Assembly: GCF_018139145.2 (NCBI RefSeq)
Contig: NC_059478.1
Coordinates: forward strand, 25,761,001 to 25,825,000
DNA length: 64,000 nucleotides
Reading direction: 5' to 3'
Source: Gymnogyps californianus
Taxonomy: Eukaryota > Chordata > Aves > Accipitriformes > Cathartidae
Shown piece by piece: positions 43,401 to 58,800 of this stretch (position 1 is the stretch's first letter; every line of letters starts with the position of its first letter). The notes under the pieces are model-generated. The model did no database searches, had not been told where the DNA came from, and saw only the letters and a list, made by a program, of their open reading frames with translations. Position numbers and translations under genes: made by a program.

Positions 43401-46400
43401 TAGACAGGTCATGTAGAGTCTTAACAATTCCATTTCCACTTCAAATAATGATGTGCTGTGGCTAGTGTCTTTTTGTAGTAATGTAGTACTATTTGAGGCC
43501 TGGTGAAAATGCCGCTCTTTGGAGGAAGAAGCTGAGTCCATGGGCACTCAAAAAACTTCTACCTTTTTGCAAGGAAGTAGAAAAATCTGTTTCAGGTGAG
43601 GAAAATGCACTCATTTTTTTGATGTCTTGATAGATGTCACTCTTGGCCGTAGGAAGTTGATGCTCTGTGATATCTCACTGTAGCAGAAAGATCTGAAGGC
43701 CTTGTTTGGTTTGTAAGGAAGTAGCTCTGTTGTTACCTTTAAAACCTGCTTTAAAACATTTCTTTTTTTTTTTTTTTTTTACTTGCTCTTCCTCTAAGCT
43801 CTGTTTTTTGTCATAGTGTATTATCTAAGTTACACCTTAGGTCCCATGGACCCTAAAACTAGAAATCTGTCAGAAATTATTTTAAAATGTTCTGTTATAA
43901 ATACACATTACAGTGCAGTGAGGGAAGAGGATTCAAGACTGAAAACCCAGCAATAATAAAAAAATCTAGCTGTCTAGCTTGTCCGTTTTTTGCTATTTGG
44001 AATTGCTCTAGCATTAATGGAGGTCTATTATTTACATAGAAAATAGGATGATGCTCTGTTTCTTTGCAGGAAAAAATCATGCCTTTGCTATTAGAACTGC
44101 ATTGTAAATATTTTCACTTTTTGTTACAGTAAATACTTTCTAAAGTATTAAACAATAAAATACTTTCTAAAAGCTTTTAGTTGGTCTGGATTTTCATGAA
44201 TGTAAAAACAAGATGGTGCTTTAAAACATTCCATGTACCTGTTTCAATTTCTAGAAGCAGATAGCACTGTTAAGGTTGGGCTGTGGGGAGTTTAAGAATT
44301 TTTGAAATGTAATTTCCGATTCAGTTGCAGTCCACACACATTTTTCATGAATTATCTATATAGGAAGATTTTCTCTGACGTTTTTTACTACGTAGTGTGA
44401 CAAGTAATCCACCATAAACACTTTCAACAGTACAAAGCCAAAATAAGTTATTTAACTACTTAATTGAATGACACTTGGATAATTTTTTTTTTTGGCCTTT
44501 AGTGTGTCATGCTAGTATTTCTGAAACTCTTGTTGTAGGTGTTTGGCATCTCGGCTAATTGTGCTAGTAGTGAAAATACTTAACAATAGTTATAATAAGA
44601 AGCTGAATTTCAGTGCAGTTCTGGAGTGCTGCTTCCATTATCTGCACATTGTTGAAACATCCAGCAATCCATTCAAGACAGGTTTCCAGTAGCGCTTAAA
44701 TTTGTTGCTTATACGAGGCTACATTCTGCTAGCCCTGACTTCTTACAGTGACTGTGAGCTGTCTTATGGAAATTAGCTCAGTATATGTGCGTTTACCACT
44801 TTGATATGTTAGCTGCTAGCACATCAGGATTTAAAAAAAAAAAATAAAAAATTGTAGGTCCTGCCATCCCTGTTGATTTTTCCCTATTGAATTTGATGGA
44901 AGAGTTCACAGACCAGTTTGTCTTTCATGATGGAAGAGAAAGTACAGAATGGTTACAATGGTAAACAAATGCTGGCATGCAGCATATAGAAAGCAGTTTA
45001 CTAAAAACGGAATGATGTGTGTGGTTGGACCCAAACTTGAGACACTTTGTCATCTTTTCTTAATCAAGCCAAACAAAAGCTAAGCCCAAAAGGTACATCC
45101 ACTAAGGAGTGAGGGGAATTCAGTACTGTCTGTGGGATGAAAACTTGTGAAAACATATTGTAGCTGCATTTCAGGAAGCTTGAAGATTTTTATGAAATGT
45201 AGTACTTGTCAGATTGATTAATTGATACTCAAGCATGTTCTTCTTTTATCCTTCAAATACACAGCTGTCATGCTTTGAGCTCAATAAGAAGGATTTAAAA
45301 AAAAAAAAAGTCTTCTAATGTACCTTCCTAGTACTATGTATAACTGGAACTTGATACTGCTGCTTATGCATGCTTTTTGTATGACACTGAGAGCCATACA
45401 CATACAGGAGGACTACATAAACACCTGAGTTATACTCTACAAATGGTTTAAGCATGGTTCCATGTTTCCAGGAAGGCAGTTATCCCAGGTACTAAACTTG
45501 AGGTTTGCTTCTCTTTGCATTGAAGAGCTTACAGCTTAGAATCATCAAATTGCATTTCTCTACACTCTTTCTTGAAATACAATTTGTCATTACAAAGCAA
45601 ATACACAAATTGTCAAAACTGCGTAGATATCTTTGTCCTTTATGTGGCTTGCAGAACTTTCTGAGGAAGCATGTACAAGACCCAAAGAATCTAACTTCAC
45701 TAATGCAAGCGAAGCGTTAAACTCCTGGAAAGGCAAAACTGGAAAAGAGTATGTAATGGAGACTTGTGGAGCTACTTAGGGAAAAAAATGCACTGATAGG
45801 CAATGAAATAGTTTAATGTCTTGCATTGTTTTTTTTGATGTTTGTTCTGTTAATCTCCTGGTAGTTGCATGTCCTCTGTTCACTAGCTGAGAGGGCTAGC
45901 AGCAGCTCTTCTTATGATTGTATTTTTTGCCATTTGAAATGGAGTGAGACCCTAGTTTTATTTTAAAGAAGCCATTGTAAGGCCCCAGAGCAAGGAAATG
46001 TCATCTCAAAAATGGAATGCTTAATAATTAAAACAGGTTTATTAGTCACTAAAATCACACCATTCAATCTTTAATGTATTTACAAGCACTTTATTATCAT
46101 AAAAATCACATTTTAATATGGAGCCTTAGAAAAGACCTTTAAAAGGAAATCAAGCGGTCAGAACTGATGTTAAGTGTTCTGGACAGCACCAGAAGATCAG
46201 AGAGTGCAAATAAATAAATTATAGTCACTGTTTTAGAGGAAAGCTTATAAATGAGTTGTATAGTTAATGCAGTGACTGTAGGTATTTAGATGTTTAAATG
46301 TTTAGACATAGATGGATGCAGTGACGTTAGTAGCAAATACGTCTTCCTCTGTTCTATTAAATGACTTAAATTGGACCTGTGCAGTGTGAAGATGGCAAAA

Positions 46401-49400
46401 ATACATGACCCTGAAAGTTAAATTATGCATTCAGTTAGTTATTTGTATGTTCTTTGACCTTTGCGTTGGTCCCTGTTTTTGGGACAGAGGAGAATCTGTT
46501 TATAGCATTGTTTTGCCATTTTTGCAGACACTTTAGCCGAAGTGCCTGCTGACTGTAGTCTTTCAGTTTGAGCTTGAGGCCTGGTGATGTTCATAAACCT
46601 AACAGCTGGGCATTGTTTTTGTTCTCAGGCAGAAGGGAAGAAATACATGGCTTGTCCTTGGAAAAAAATTTTGGCCGTTGTTTCTTTGGGATAGGACTGT
46701 ATTATGCTGCTTGATGAGGAGAAGCTTTTGTGCCAGACTATAGAGACTCCATTTCTTTGCGCAGACATTGATAAGAATTCTGAATTAGTTTATCTTTGTC
46801 TGCCATTTTGTGTGATTTCTGTTAAGAAAAGCTAAGGATTAAACGTTCGTTGTGTTTCCAAAGGTTAACTTAATTTCCTTTAGGTCTAAAGCCATTGGTA
46901 GTTTTATTTACAGTCTTGTAATCAATTGATATTTTTTTTTCCCATTCCATACATGCAGATCTGCTGTTGAGTTTGAGGGAAAATTTATTTTCAGGAAAAC
47001 TTCACAGAAGTGCTTCTTATTTTTGCTGTGCATTGATGTGCTTGTCTCATTTGTGGTAGGAAATGAGAAGATTCTAGGTGGTTCATTGAGACAAAAGTAT
47101 TGATGCCAAAGGAGTGGAACTTTCACTGTTGCAAACAAAAAAAGTATTTAATTTTTTTTCCTGCTGCAAATAATGATCTTCCTCAGTGATAACACCAGAT
47201 TAAAACGTATCTTGGTCTGTCTTCATCAGGTATATGAACAAACAGTGTTCTAACTCTTAGCAGACCATTGTGCCGTGTTAGATTTTATTTTGCCACTAAT
47301 CTCTGTCTAACTACAGATGGTTCCACTACTACTACTATTCAGGTCATAGCTGGGATACATAAAAGCATCCTGGGCAAAAAAGTAGCATGGTTAAAGAGGA
47401 TTCCTGTAGTGTTTTCTGGTTTTATACTTTTCTTTCTGTGCAGTGTGCGCTATTCAAGTGAGTTTTATAAACTAAGATCAAGTCTTAAAATTGTATTACA
47501 CATCTGTAGTCATTGAATGTCTAATTAGAAAAGCCCCTTTAAGTCACCTGAGTGGTTCCCCGCCAAAGTTCAGTTCATGAGTTACCTTTTTCTTTTCTTT
47601 GTTGGCAGCTTCATTTGAAACAAGCCTTGGAACAGCAGTTGGGCATGGATTTCTCTCTTCTAGCCCCCTTAGTCTTGGGACAGTTTTTTAAGGGCTATAT
47701 GTCATACTGGACCAACAGAGACTTTGATTTGAGACTGTACTTCAAACTTAATGACTCTTAACATTTTTCTTTGGAAAGTGCTTTTTTCAAAAGAAGATTA
47801 GAACTCCGCACTATTAGTAAATAAGTCATTTTTATACAGCATGCACATTTTAATACACTGTAGTATTGTTCACTTGCCAAACTGTATTTTCAGCTAGTAT
47901 TTTAATTTTAAACATATTTATTTGTGCCTTAGACATAGAAAATTCTATATTGTTTTAGGCTGAGAATCAAATATTAATACAGGTAGCTTCTCAGTTTTTG
48001 AAATGTGTCCCAGAGCTTCCTGTCTGTAATGTATAAAATTAGGTGAAACTCTTTTCCAGGTCCTATTGCTATGAAGCAATTGTTTGTTTATGTAAATTGA
48101 ATGAACTTTTAACCTATCACTAAGTCTTGTTCATCTCAGTAGAAAAACAGAGGGAGTTTACATTCCCAATGAAAATGACTTGATTGTAACTTTGTTTATA
48201 GGAATTAATTAAACAGAATTTACACAAGTATAAGTAGGTATTTTATGTTGTTTTGCTCTTTCCCTGTGAATGAGACAGTGAGACAATGTAATGTGAACAA
48301 AAATAAATATAGTTGGAGATCTGAAAGCTCACTCGTTCCGGGGGGGGGAGTGGGGGGTGGGGGAAGCATCAGTGTTGCAGGGAATCAAGGCACCCTGCAG
48401 AATGTTCTGATAATTCTCCTCCTTTTTATAGCCAATGTGAAATCATAGGTCTTTTTACATGCACAGCTTAAGATACAGCTGTGTTTCTGCTGCTTGCCTG
48501 GTTCCTTAAGCAGTTCCCATTCTAGTCTTTCTTACAGCATAATTTTAATGAAAGTTATTAAATTCAGTGTTTTGTGTGTAATAAATATCTGAATAAATCT
48601 GTAAGAAACTGGCAAATGAGAAAAGTTTTGGCTTGTTCATACTGTGGATTATGGTCTTTAGCAAATCTAAGCATACATCTCTATTTGACTATATATTCTA
48701 ATAGACAATAATATAGAAGATACATGAGTATTTCATAACGCATAGGATGCTAAAGAGGACTTGCAGTAATACTAGTCAGTAATGCTGGGATGCATCACAC
48801 GCTTGGCACATCTTCTGAGTTTAATGGAAGAAAATCTTCAGAGAGAAGGTGTTATTGATGTCTTATAATACCAAATTTTATTACAGATCACATTTATTTG
48901 GTCATAATTCTTTTAATCCTTACAGCAGACAGGATTCTAATGTACAGATGATGAATTATAGAGTTGTTCATGTTTTTTTTAATCTGGCCAGGAGTTAATT
49001 TCCCTGCTCTATACAACCTTTTTATGTTTGAAATGCTCATGCTAGAATACCAGTGATAAAGGAATGATGCGGCCTTTAACGTGCAGTGTGTTTCTTCAGA
49101 CTGGTTTGTTTCCAATGTAACTAGTGAGCATGTAGTGGGGTTTTGAGTCTTGATATATTGATAGTGGTTTCTTTGAGCTTCTGTAGTTTGATACAGACTT
49201 TAGTAGAGGCTCTGTTGCTCTTTCTTCCCTAGATGAAATTCTTTTGGCTTTAGGCATTTACAAGCTGAATTCAAGAATTACACTACCCTTTTGTCTCTTA
49301 GTAGGGAGATCCTGAAGTAGGATCAAATAGTTGCTTGTTTAAACCATTGTGGTGTTATTTGTAATTTCATATGAGGACCAAACATTCAAGCTGATATAAT

Positions 49401-49782
49401 TTAATCACAAATTACCTTGTCTTCTGGACTGTGGTTCCATTAGGAACCATCATCTCAATGATCCGCAGAAAGGGGGTAATAATGTACATAGTTGTAAATA
49501 TTTACTTTTGCTTTTTAACAAGCTTTTTAATGCATTCCTGCAGCTGGGAACACTTGGCAACAAAGTTAACAACTTGAACTTCCCTGGTGAAACAACATTA
49601 AAGCTTCTAATTCATTAGTTCTGATCAAACATGCCTTGGAGTTGTTTCCTGAAGAGTTAACAAGAAAAAAATCTTCCCGTTGGAGGAACAAGATAAGGAG
49701 GGTGTATCTCATAGTATAGGTTTCTGATACTATGTCTTTCAGGAAACATTCTTTTTTTGTATGTTTGTTTTTAACTGTGTGA

Positions 49783-49813
<31 letters not shown>

Positions 49814-52800
49814 AGGATTTAAATTTGTTTTGTAACTTTTCTGTCATCTGCGTTATAACTGAAGATGAGTGTACAGAGGAAGCTACAGGTATTGAGAGTG
49901 TTAAATGTGTGTGTGTTACACTGTATAACTATTGAAAACATCACTGTGGCAATAATGCTTAGGTTTCCAGTTATTTTCAAAACTTAATATTGACACTAAG
50001 TTAAGTGTGTATATTTACCTTTGTGGGAATGTTGGGATTTATTGCAAAGTTCTTCAAATAAATCTATTAAAGAGGAAAAACTATTGTAAAACTCTTTTCT
50101 GTCTTTAAAATACTGACACTTTTATATAATGTAATATATTCTGTAAAGCTTTTCTCTCTTGTTGATGTAGTAAACCAATATATTATAACCCCTAAGAGGC
50201 TATGTTGATTTAATGTAATTTTCCTTGATTCTGCTGTCTCTGACGTTTTTCAGGATGCTGCTGGCAAGTACATGAGTTAAGCAGATATAGTTAAGAAGAG
50301 TCTTAGTTGCAAGTTCTTACTCAGCCTACAATTTTGGTCACATTTGGGCTCACCTCAGCTTCCTGGTAAACTGCTGACCCTCTTCCCTCAATATGTCATG
50401 TCCAGGCTAGAAAGTTAAGGCAAATTTCAGCGCTAAATACTAAAGCATAAATACTATGATTCCATTGCGTTAATTGCCTGTTATTTAGACAGATATTTAG
50501 TTTGCAATCTGTTCTCTAGGCCTTTAATTTTCTTTTTCAGTGTATTTTAAAGTATGTTAGAGAAGACCTAATGACAGGATATGTACACACTTTATATGAA
50601 GTGATGAGGAAAGGCTGAGAAGAAAAAGAATGCTTCTCAGATATGTGCACACAATCCTGACACAACAGGCTTTTATCTTTTAAAGGACAAACAGTGTTGT
50701 ATTAAAAAATAGAAAATACAGCTTTCAATGTTGACTTTTTATTGCTTTAAAAAAATTCAGAAAGTGTCAAGATATCCTCAAGTTGCATTACTCATTGGTT
50801 ATCTTCCTTACAGAATAGGGTAATAGTAGTGTATTCTTTGCCAATTTATTGTTTTATTGTATTTAAATTTTCATTCTTTTCTTCCTTCCAACAGTTTGCT
50901 TCCAGGTGACCTTAGGTGGTTGTGCTCATTAGGCTTAAAAAAAAAAGATTTCTCATTTTTCTTGTTAATCGATTACCTGAATAGAAAACTTTTTTGTAGA
51001 CTTCCCCCCTCCTCCGCCCCCCCCCCCTCCCCCGCCCCCCAGCTAATAGTTTAACATGTTTTGGCCTGCAGATTTGAATATTTGTTAGTCACAGTTGAGT
51101 ATTTTTGCTTGTTTTAGAGATCTTTAGGAAAAATATATTTTTGAGTTAGTTATAGCACAGTTACATGTGAGGAAGTCCTCCTTTGTATGATCTGTTACAT
51201 CTTAAATGTAGGCCATAAAGACAGGTCTTAAGAAGTTTTTTTTCCTAACATTCGTCTGTTGCTGATCAGTCTCACTAACTGTGTGGTACTTCATCTGGCA
51301 GTTCAAGGAAGTACTTTGACACGCATCCACACTTTCAGTATTCACGTGCCGTTTGTAGATTAAGGATCTGTGCTGTGTTACTGTCTTGCAGCACCATTAA
51401 ATGAACATTAAAAAAGAAAAGCTGCTGAAAATCATTGCAGTGGTATATGTGCTTGTTCTTTTATTTCTCGCTTGAATTGCTTGGGAGACTTTCCCTGTGC
51501 GATGGAATGGAAAAGATGACTGAGAAGGTTCCTTGTAGCTGTATTCTGAAATTACCAGATCAGGATTTTAACGTGACATATTAGTGTAATCTTACACATC
51601 AGGAACCAGATTTTGGTTTCTTGTCTTTTGTCTGCAGCTATTGTTGCAATCTGTCTGGTTCTCCATCTTCCTGAGTGGAATAACCCCTATGTGAGATTTC
51701 AGGCAAGAGAAACAGACTTGTATGTATTTCCAGTGCCACAACTATTTTAACTGTTTTTCTGTGCAAGTGTTCTAAGTGATCGAGCTGAAAAATGTAGAGC
51801 CTCTCACTATTCAAGAAAAGCCTTTGCCATTCTTCTTCATATCCTACTGTTTCAAGTTATGTGAGCAAACTTTTGTATACCTTTGAAGGGACTGATAGGA
51901 ATAATCTTTGCCTAGCAAATCAAGATTGTTTGTGTGACACTTTTATCTTCAGCCCTAAGCTTTGCAGGATTCAGCTGGCTGTTTGAGCCTGATTTTTAGC
52001 TTGTGGCAAAAGACACAAGGCCAAAGTAAATTAAGAAGTTTTTTTTTCTATCACCTTTGAAAAGAAATTAAAGGAGAGGGGCTCACAGTCCTTTTCACAC
52101 TGTGTGAGCAAGGTGTTTCTGTTACATGCTTACTAATGCTTTCATTTCTAAAGCTGCAGTAATTTTTTCTTTTCAAAAGTGGAAGTGGAGTCCTTAAAAT
52201 TACAGCAGTCTGTGCTATGTAATCTATTCTTCAACCGTTTTCTCTGGTAGTCTAATTTAGTAATTTGAAAGCATGTAAACAAAATTCTGTTCTATCACTG
52301 CAAAGAGTTTCTTTATCCATTGATTTGGAATGTTGTGTAAGATCTTTCTGTCCTTTGTATGTATTGCATCTTGCTTTGGGGCAAGGACAAGGAAGGATCT
52401 CTTCCTGTGGTTTTTTTTTTTTTTCCTTCCTTGTTTAAGAGCGGTAACATAAACCACTGCTATTTCCGTGTAGTTCATCTATGAACTGCAATACTAAAGC
52501 TGGGTTTTGATGGATGAGTGAAATAAATTACAGTCTTATGAAAGACAACTCCATTGTTGTCAAGTTAAAACTTTCCCTCTTCATTGTTTTGCTGACACAA
52601 TATAGGCATAGCTCTTAGAAAATGATATTTTAAACTGGCTGTGTTGTACTTAGCATTTTTTAAAACATAATAGGCTGTCTCAGAACAGTGCATGGGATTT
52701 TTTTTTTTTAATATTTGAAAAGTGAGTTTAACAGTATATAAACCTGCAGAGTGTGATTGGGGTCCCTTTCTTCAAAACATTCAACAACTATGTAGTCTTT

Positions 52801-55800
52801 TGCATATTGCCCAAGTGTTTAATGTGCTTAACAAAAAAAGGGCTTATGAAGAATTTTCCATATGTAATATGTACTAAGCCTATCTCCTGTAGAAGACAGG
52901 CTAGATTCTTTGGTGAGTGTGGGAAGCTGTTACCTTTCCACTGTTCCTTTCATATCTTTGTGATACAAGTCCTGGTGGGGAGGAGTTGCTTAAGCTGGGA
53001 TGGCTGTTGAAGAAATGCGTATGGAATGATGTTTTGAGAAGTAGCATATACCATTGGGTTGACCTGAAAGGTGTGTGTAGGCAGGATGTTGCAGCTGAGC
53101 GGATGTTGTGGTAGAAGTAGGTGTGCCCTTCAGTGTTGGTGCTCCATGTGCTCCTTCAGTTGGGGTACTTTTGATTTAGATATTAGCGGATCCAAAAAGG
53201 CTGTGTACTGTAACTCAAGAAGAAAGATTAAGAATTTGTAATTATTTTTACCGATAAGAAGAGACTCTGTGTAAAGAGGAAGGGCAGGGAACTGGGCACA
53301 TTCTTTGATTGGTAGGGTTATGCAAATGTCTTTATATTGGGTGGAAAAAAGGGGATGTAAAATACAGAAATTGCTTGTAACATGACTTAGAGTACTTTTG
53401 TTTCTGACTTTACTGCCTTTCATTACTTTGGTGCCCCGAATGAATGAATGTTGTTTTTTAAGTTGCAGTTCACTGAGAAAGGTGGGTGAGATGTATATGT
53501 GTGTGTGTTGGAGGAGAGGTGAATATGCAGCTGAGGGGAAAAAACCAAAACAACAAAACAAATAAAACCCCCAAAAACCAAAACCTTGAACAAACAACCC
53601 CAAAACCTTGAACAAACAAAGAAGTCCCAGTTAGAACACTTTTCTTCATGTTAATCTTGACATTTTAATTTTAACTGTTGATGGGTATTCTTATTAATAC
53701 AATAATCTCAAAATTGTTTTTGTACAGTATTGTTCTGCTGAAATTTTTGCAGGCAAAAGAATACCTTGTTTTTCTCTCTCAAACGAAGAGAAAGTCCTGT
53801 TTTCTTGCATGTGCTGATTTTTGTTCCTTTTGTTGATTTGGATGTTAAATTAATTGTTGACTTGGAGTAACTTTACTAGATTTATTGGACATTTGTTAAT
53901 GAGGTAAGGTGTACCTTTCAAGCTAAGGACGTCACACTAAACCATCATCGAGATGTGCGAGATGTTTGTGAAAGTGAAGTAGCAGCAAAGAAGCAGCTGA
54001 GAAAATTCCACGTAGCCTTATCCCTATTCCCTGATGCTCTTTCCTGTGTCCCCTTCCCCAAATTCTGTTTTCTGGCATTTGTGCTGGGTGGGAGGAACAG
54101 GACGTAAAGGGGGTGCCCCAAAGCCGCAGTTTAAGTAAGGGGTGTATTCTGTTTCTGTCTTGGATGCAGATGTATTTGCCAGGTGGGCAGGCTACCGTTT
54201 CTACTGGCACTAGCTTCTGTGTATCTTCTGCCTGCCCCCTTCCTCGCCCTGCCTCAACTCAGCTGAACATGGTGGAAGAGCAACTACAGTTGCTGCATCA
54301 GCCTGACAAGCAGGACTGTGCTTCCCCTTCCTAAAGGAACCTAAATGCACTGGTGAAGGCAAGACAATCATGGCAATGGCCTGCGCAGGGTGAGAGTGGG
54401 GAAAAAAGCTGGCTTTTCCAGGGATTTGTGTAAGCAGGCAGTACGTGGACTGCGGGGATGACCAGTAGCATCTTGTGCATAGGGCCTTTCAATAGAGTTA
54501 TGACTAGTTTCAGGGAAGTAGCTAGATACTGAAGGATGCTGGGAACATTTGTTGGAATTGAAGCATAAGGAATGTGAGAGGGTAGGCTGGATAAGATTTT
54601 TAACTAATTTGCTTGTAACCTGGGGTTTTTTTGAGGTATGGTAATTTTGGACTGTCAAAGTTGGGGGAAGCATGACAGATTTTAGATGTTATAGGCATTT
54701 AGGACAGGCCATATTAAAAGTGTGTGTGTATATTTCTGTACGTCTACTTACAGACATATGTACATATGTAACCACGTTCTGCCATCCCAAATAGAAACAG
54801 CAAAGACTTTCTGCCCTTGGCCTTTGCAGCTTTCAGAGGCATGCTGGGGGACTGCGAATGTCACAATTTAAAATTACTTAGCTTACTCTTAAGTACAAAC
54901 AGAAAGTGTGGTAGATGTCTTTTCAGCTCTCCAAATGACCGAAAAACAGAAGTACAGGCTGCTGGAAATGAAGGTCTTCAGTACCTTTGTGGAAAAGGTC
55001 AGATGCAAATGAAGATGTGAGGTTCTTTGCTCCAAGATGAGCAAAGAACCTTAAGATTAAAGCAATTTTCCGCTCAAGCAGTTTTCTCTACCCCAGGTCA
55101 CTTGTTTTCGTGCCTCTCCCCACTCTTGCACCAACACAACTGTTTGCAACTGTGTGATGAACTGGATAAGTGAACTGACCTACTCTGTTACCCAGGTCTC
55201 TCTCTTGATCTGGTTTAGACAGTGCGGCGACTGAATGTCTAACCGTAACCAGAGGAAGAAATTGTATCAGCACAGTACCTCTCAACCTGTGAAAGGTGCA
55301 CTACTGAAGCACATGTAGAGCAAAGCATTCGTGTCCCTCAAACAAATAACAAAGTTCTTTACTATTATGAAGTGCCAAAAGATTTCATGATTAAAAGGAG
55401 ATGGAGTCTAAGAAAGGTTGAGAATGAATGACTCAGCTAAGTGAGGATTCTACTTCAAATCCAAATTCAGTTTTTTTTCTTGTAAAACCACTTTATTCGT
55501 GTCCTTCCTTCCTCCCTGCCCCCCCCCGCCCCCCCAAAAATTTTTTTAAAAGTTTTTAGAGTGTGTAGTCCTGGTCTGGATTTGACAGTTTGAGGCATAA
55601 CACTGTAGACTGAATAGATTTGAATTAATGACTTCAGAAATAGATTTTGACCGGAATCTGCAAATTTTAATTAAACCCCACTACTGGTACATTAATTTTT
55701 GATTTAAACATGATTTAAAACTATGTTAAACCATGTGGTGATGTATCATGCAGGGAAAGTGTTCCTTTCAGTTTATTTTCTGCCTCAGATGAGATTTTAT

Positions 55801-58800
55801 GAGGATAAGCATGGCTTGAAGTGCTGTATAGCTAATGAGAGGCATTTGAAGTAAAATGGAGCAATCCATTAAGACACGTGGAACATGTTGCACTACTGCA
55901 GAGAAGGGAGAACTTGACCGAGTTCATCTATATAGGCTGTAATGGAAAGTGTCACATTATCTTCAAATCAATGTATGATAGCTATGCTTGTCATTCTTCT
56001 TCGGGTATGAAATGAGAGTTTGACACCTCCAGAACAATTAAATGCATGAGGAAAGCACTGTGGTTGTGCTTGCCACTGTTCTACCTACTGCTATTTTGAT
56101 TGAAAGTTTGCTGTATGCTGTGAAAGGAATTTACATGTGTGGGAGTGTTTCTGACAAATACATGTCTAATTTTGTTTATAGTAATAACAAAGACATTACA
56201 CAAAGGATGATCTCTATCCTAATTATTATTTAGTGATACATATGGTCCTGTAGTAGAGCTGTAACTTATAATAGGAGTTTTGGGTTGCAATTAGACATTG
56301 CAACAGTTTCTTTATAGGTATATTACTCATAGACTGGATGGAATAAATATTCAAGAAATTTGGAGAAAATACTCTTTGCTTTAGCAGGAAATAGCTTGAA
56401 TCAAAGCTGAGCCTAATTTTTCAGTAGCCTCTTTTTCTACGTACTATAAGAGCAAATAACTGCTGTAGCATAATTGCCTTTTCTGACTATTATTTATGAT
56501 ATTTCTTACAGCAATGGTGTTCAAGGACCATGTTTGACTGGGATCTTGTGATGTGCTTTCCACGCAGATGTGTGGCACAAAAGAGGGGGATTTACAATTT
56601 TAAGCAATTTTGGGGGGGAGGGAGTGTTTGGTTTTTGGGGTTTTTTTAAACAGTCTTTTATGCTTTGGAGATTGTCTGTTTCAGAAAACAGATACTTAGC
56701 TGTCATTAACAAAATTCTGCTTGTTTTTCTTTCTACAGGAGGTGATAACAGAGTCCACTCCGTTACGTTGCAGGAAGCTCAGCAATCCTGACATCTTTTC
56801 ATCTGCTGGGAAAACCAAGCTCCATCGTCAGCTAAGTCAAGACGACTGCAAGCTACGAAGAGGTAGTTTGGCAAGTTCTTTGTCAGGTATGCCATTTTGT
56901 AAAGACCATATGATGATTCATTAGTATTAAAGATGCAGTATTACTTGTTGGCATAACAGTTGTAATAAAAGATACTGATAAGTCGTTTCTTTAAAACTAG
57001 AGGTGACCTCTTCTTGGGAGGGCATACAAAATTTTGTGTAAGAGAAAGATGCAAAAAGAAATATTAGTAGAAAAGAGTGAAAAAGGGAGAGTGGATTTGG
57101 AGTGAAATTCTGTATATTGCCCAGAGTGAAAAGTTAGAAGCTAAGACTTAATGTGCAAAGTTAAAAGAAGGGAGCGGTGGAACTTAGGCAACACAGTGAT
57201 GCATTCTTACCTCTTATTTTTAAGGTCAGCACTGACTGTAAGCTTGCCTGCTTTGCTGTATTGTTTCTTACTGGGAAGCTGAGTTTTATATCAGGTTCAA
57301 ATTATTATTTAGTTTCTTTTTGGCTTCAAAAGCACTGTAGGCATTTGTGATTCAAAGTAAAAAATCTTGCTTACTAACTAGGTGTTTTTTCAGTTTGTAT
57401 AAAGTTTGTTTTTTTTCTTGTGAACACAATCTGCAGCCCTGTCAGAGAATTTAGTTTGTCAACTGTAGAACCATGGAGTGAGCATAGTCTAGTAATTAGC
57501 CAAGAAATGGAGGACTAAGCTCAGTAGTTTTCTTTTTCAAAGACTTTGTATGTGGGCTAGAGGATGGTTTCACAATTGTTTAAAGCTGGTATCAAAGTCT
57601 GTGATGCTGGCATTAGAACATACAGAGCTGCATGATCAGTCTAGAATGAAAGAGCTGATCTGCCTGAATACCACTGTTGTTCTGTAGGGTTAACTTGCAG
57701 CCCATTTCCTCCCCAATTAGGCTGACTGTTTGCTTATTTGCATGTTAGTGCAAGAACAAGAAGGCTTGGAAACTCTCAGGTGGGAGGGGAAGAGGGTGAA
57801 ACCACCCATTTTGGCAGCAGCATGGGCTTGACTTACATGACTGTGAAAATACGGCCAGTCTTGGTCCCTCCGTCTTTTATCAGGAGAAGATAAATTTTTT
57901 AATGTTTGAGGTGCTAGGTGTAATAGAATTAAATAAGCAGTAAAGTATGCACGTTTTATTTTGTCTTGGCCTTGTCTTAATGTTTTATTTGTAATAAGTG
58001 GCTTGTTTCTGAAAAATGGAAACATTCATAATGTTTTGCACTCATCTAAGTTTGTTCTCTAAGGTGGGTTAATTGCTAGAGGTGAAGAGTTTATTAACTA
58101 CACAGCTGTTGGCTGATTACAATGGCTGAAGATAGTACTGTAGTTTGGTGGGTTTTTTCCTCCCCCCCTGGAGTAGAAGTAAGCAAAGAAAAGTAAATAG
58201 GAGGAAGCAGGAAAGCTGGAGAAGTTCTATTTCTTTTTTAAATATGATTTTTCTGTTTGGAGCTAACATTCTTGTAAATTTTCTGTTCTGAAATAATGTT
58301 CTCCAGAACTTGTTGCTTCATCTTAATGACTTTTCAACCTACTGTGGCCTGATTCAAGAAGGGGAAGTGCCCTGACAAGATCAGTTTGACCCAACTGGAT
58401 AAAGAAAATGTAGATGTTTAGATATATGTTTTAAATGTGGGTGTTTGGAATGTATGTAGGACTTGAGGCATGGCAGGGAAAGGCTTTAGCTTCAAGCTCC
58501 ATCCCAAAAATAATTCCACCTTATTTTTGCAACAGAAGCAAATAAGTTTAAAGAGTATAGATGATTGTGCATGCAAACTGGTTGGCTTAGATTTGACTCT
58601 TGATGGAATTCCGTCTTCCTGGATACTGACAGGAGGAGGAGATACTGATAACTACATCTTATGGAGATAAGATATTCTTGCTCTCAAGCACTGGCATTTT
58701 GAACTGTTAGATAATTATATGATTTGAATTGCTATGATAGGATATCTTTGTTAGTGCTTTACTGAGATAAATACAGCAATGTACTTTTCTGTACTTTTAG

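Larger units (their letters stand above)
34491..56738 (+). other. MAST2: MAST2 intron 1
   Basis: A 22.2-kb intron. Listed separately: a long G run, old CR1 pieces on both strands (37,005-38,235 and 38,480-38,800), an 88-bp diverged tandem duplication (42,170-42,348), G- and C-rich runs, A/T homopolymers, an A-rich duplicated stretch near 53,540 and a hairpin at 55,020. No nested gene could be supported; the longest internal frames, such as the minus-strand one at 53,130-53,615, lack protein-like features. Confidence 0.8.

Noticed and set aside
53130..53615. 161-codon minus-strand ORF in MAST2 intron 1
   Set aside because: Aromatic-rich, low-complexity start inside an A/C-rich repeat; no domain, and no sign of splicing or of a retrocopy.
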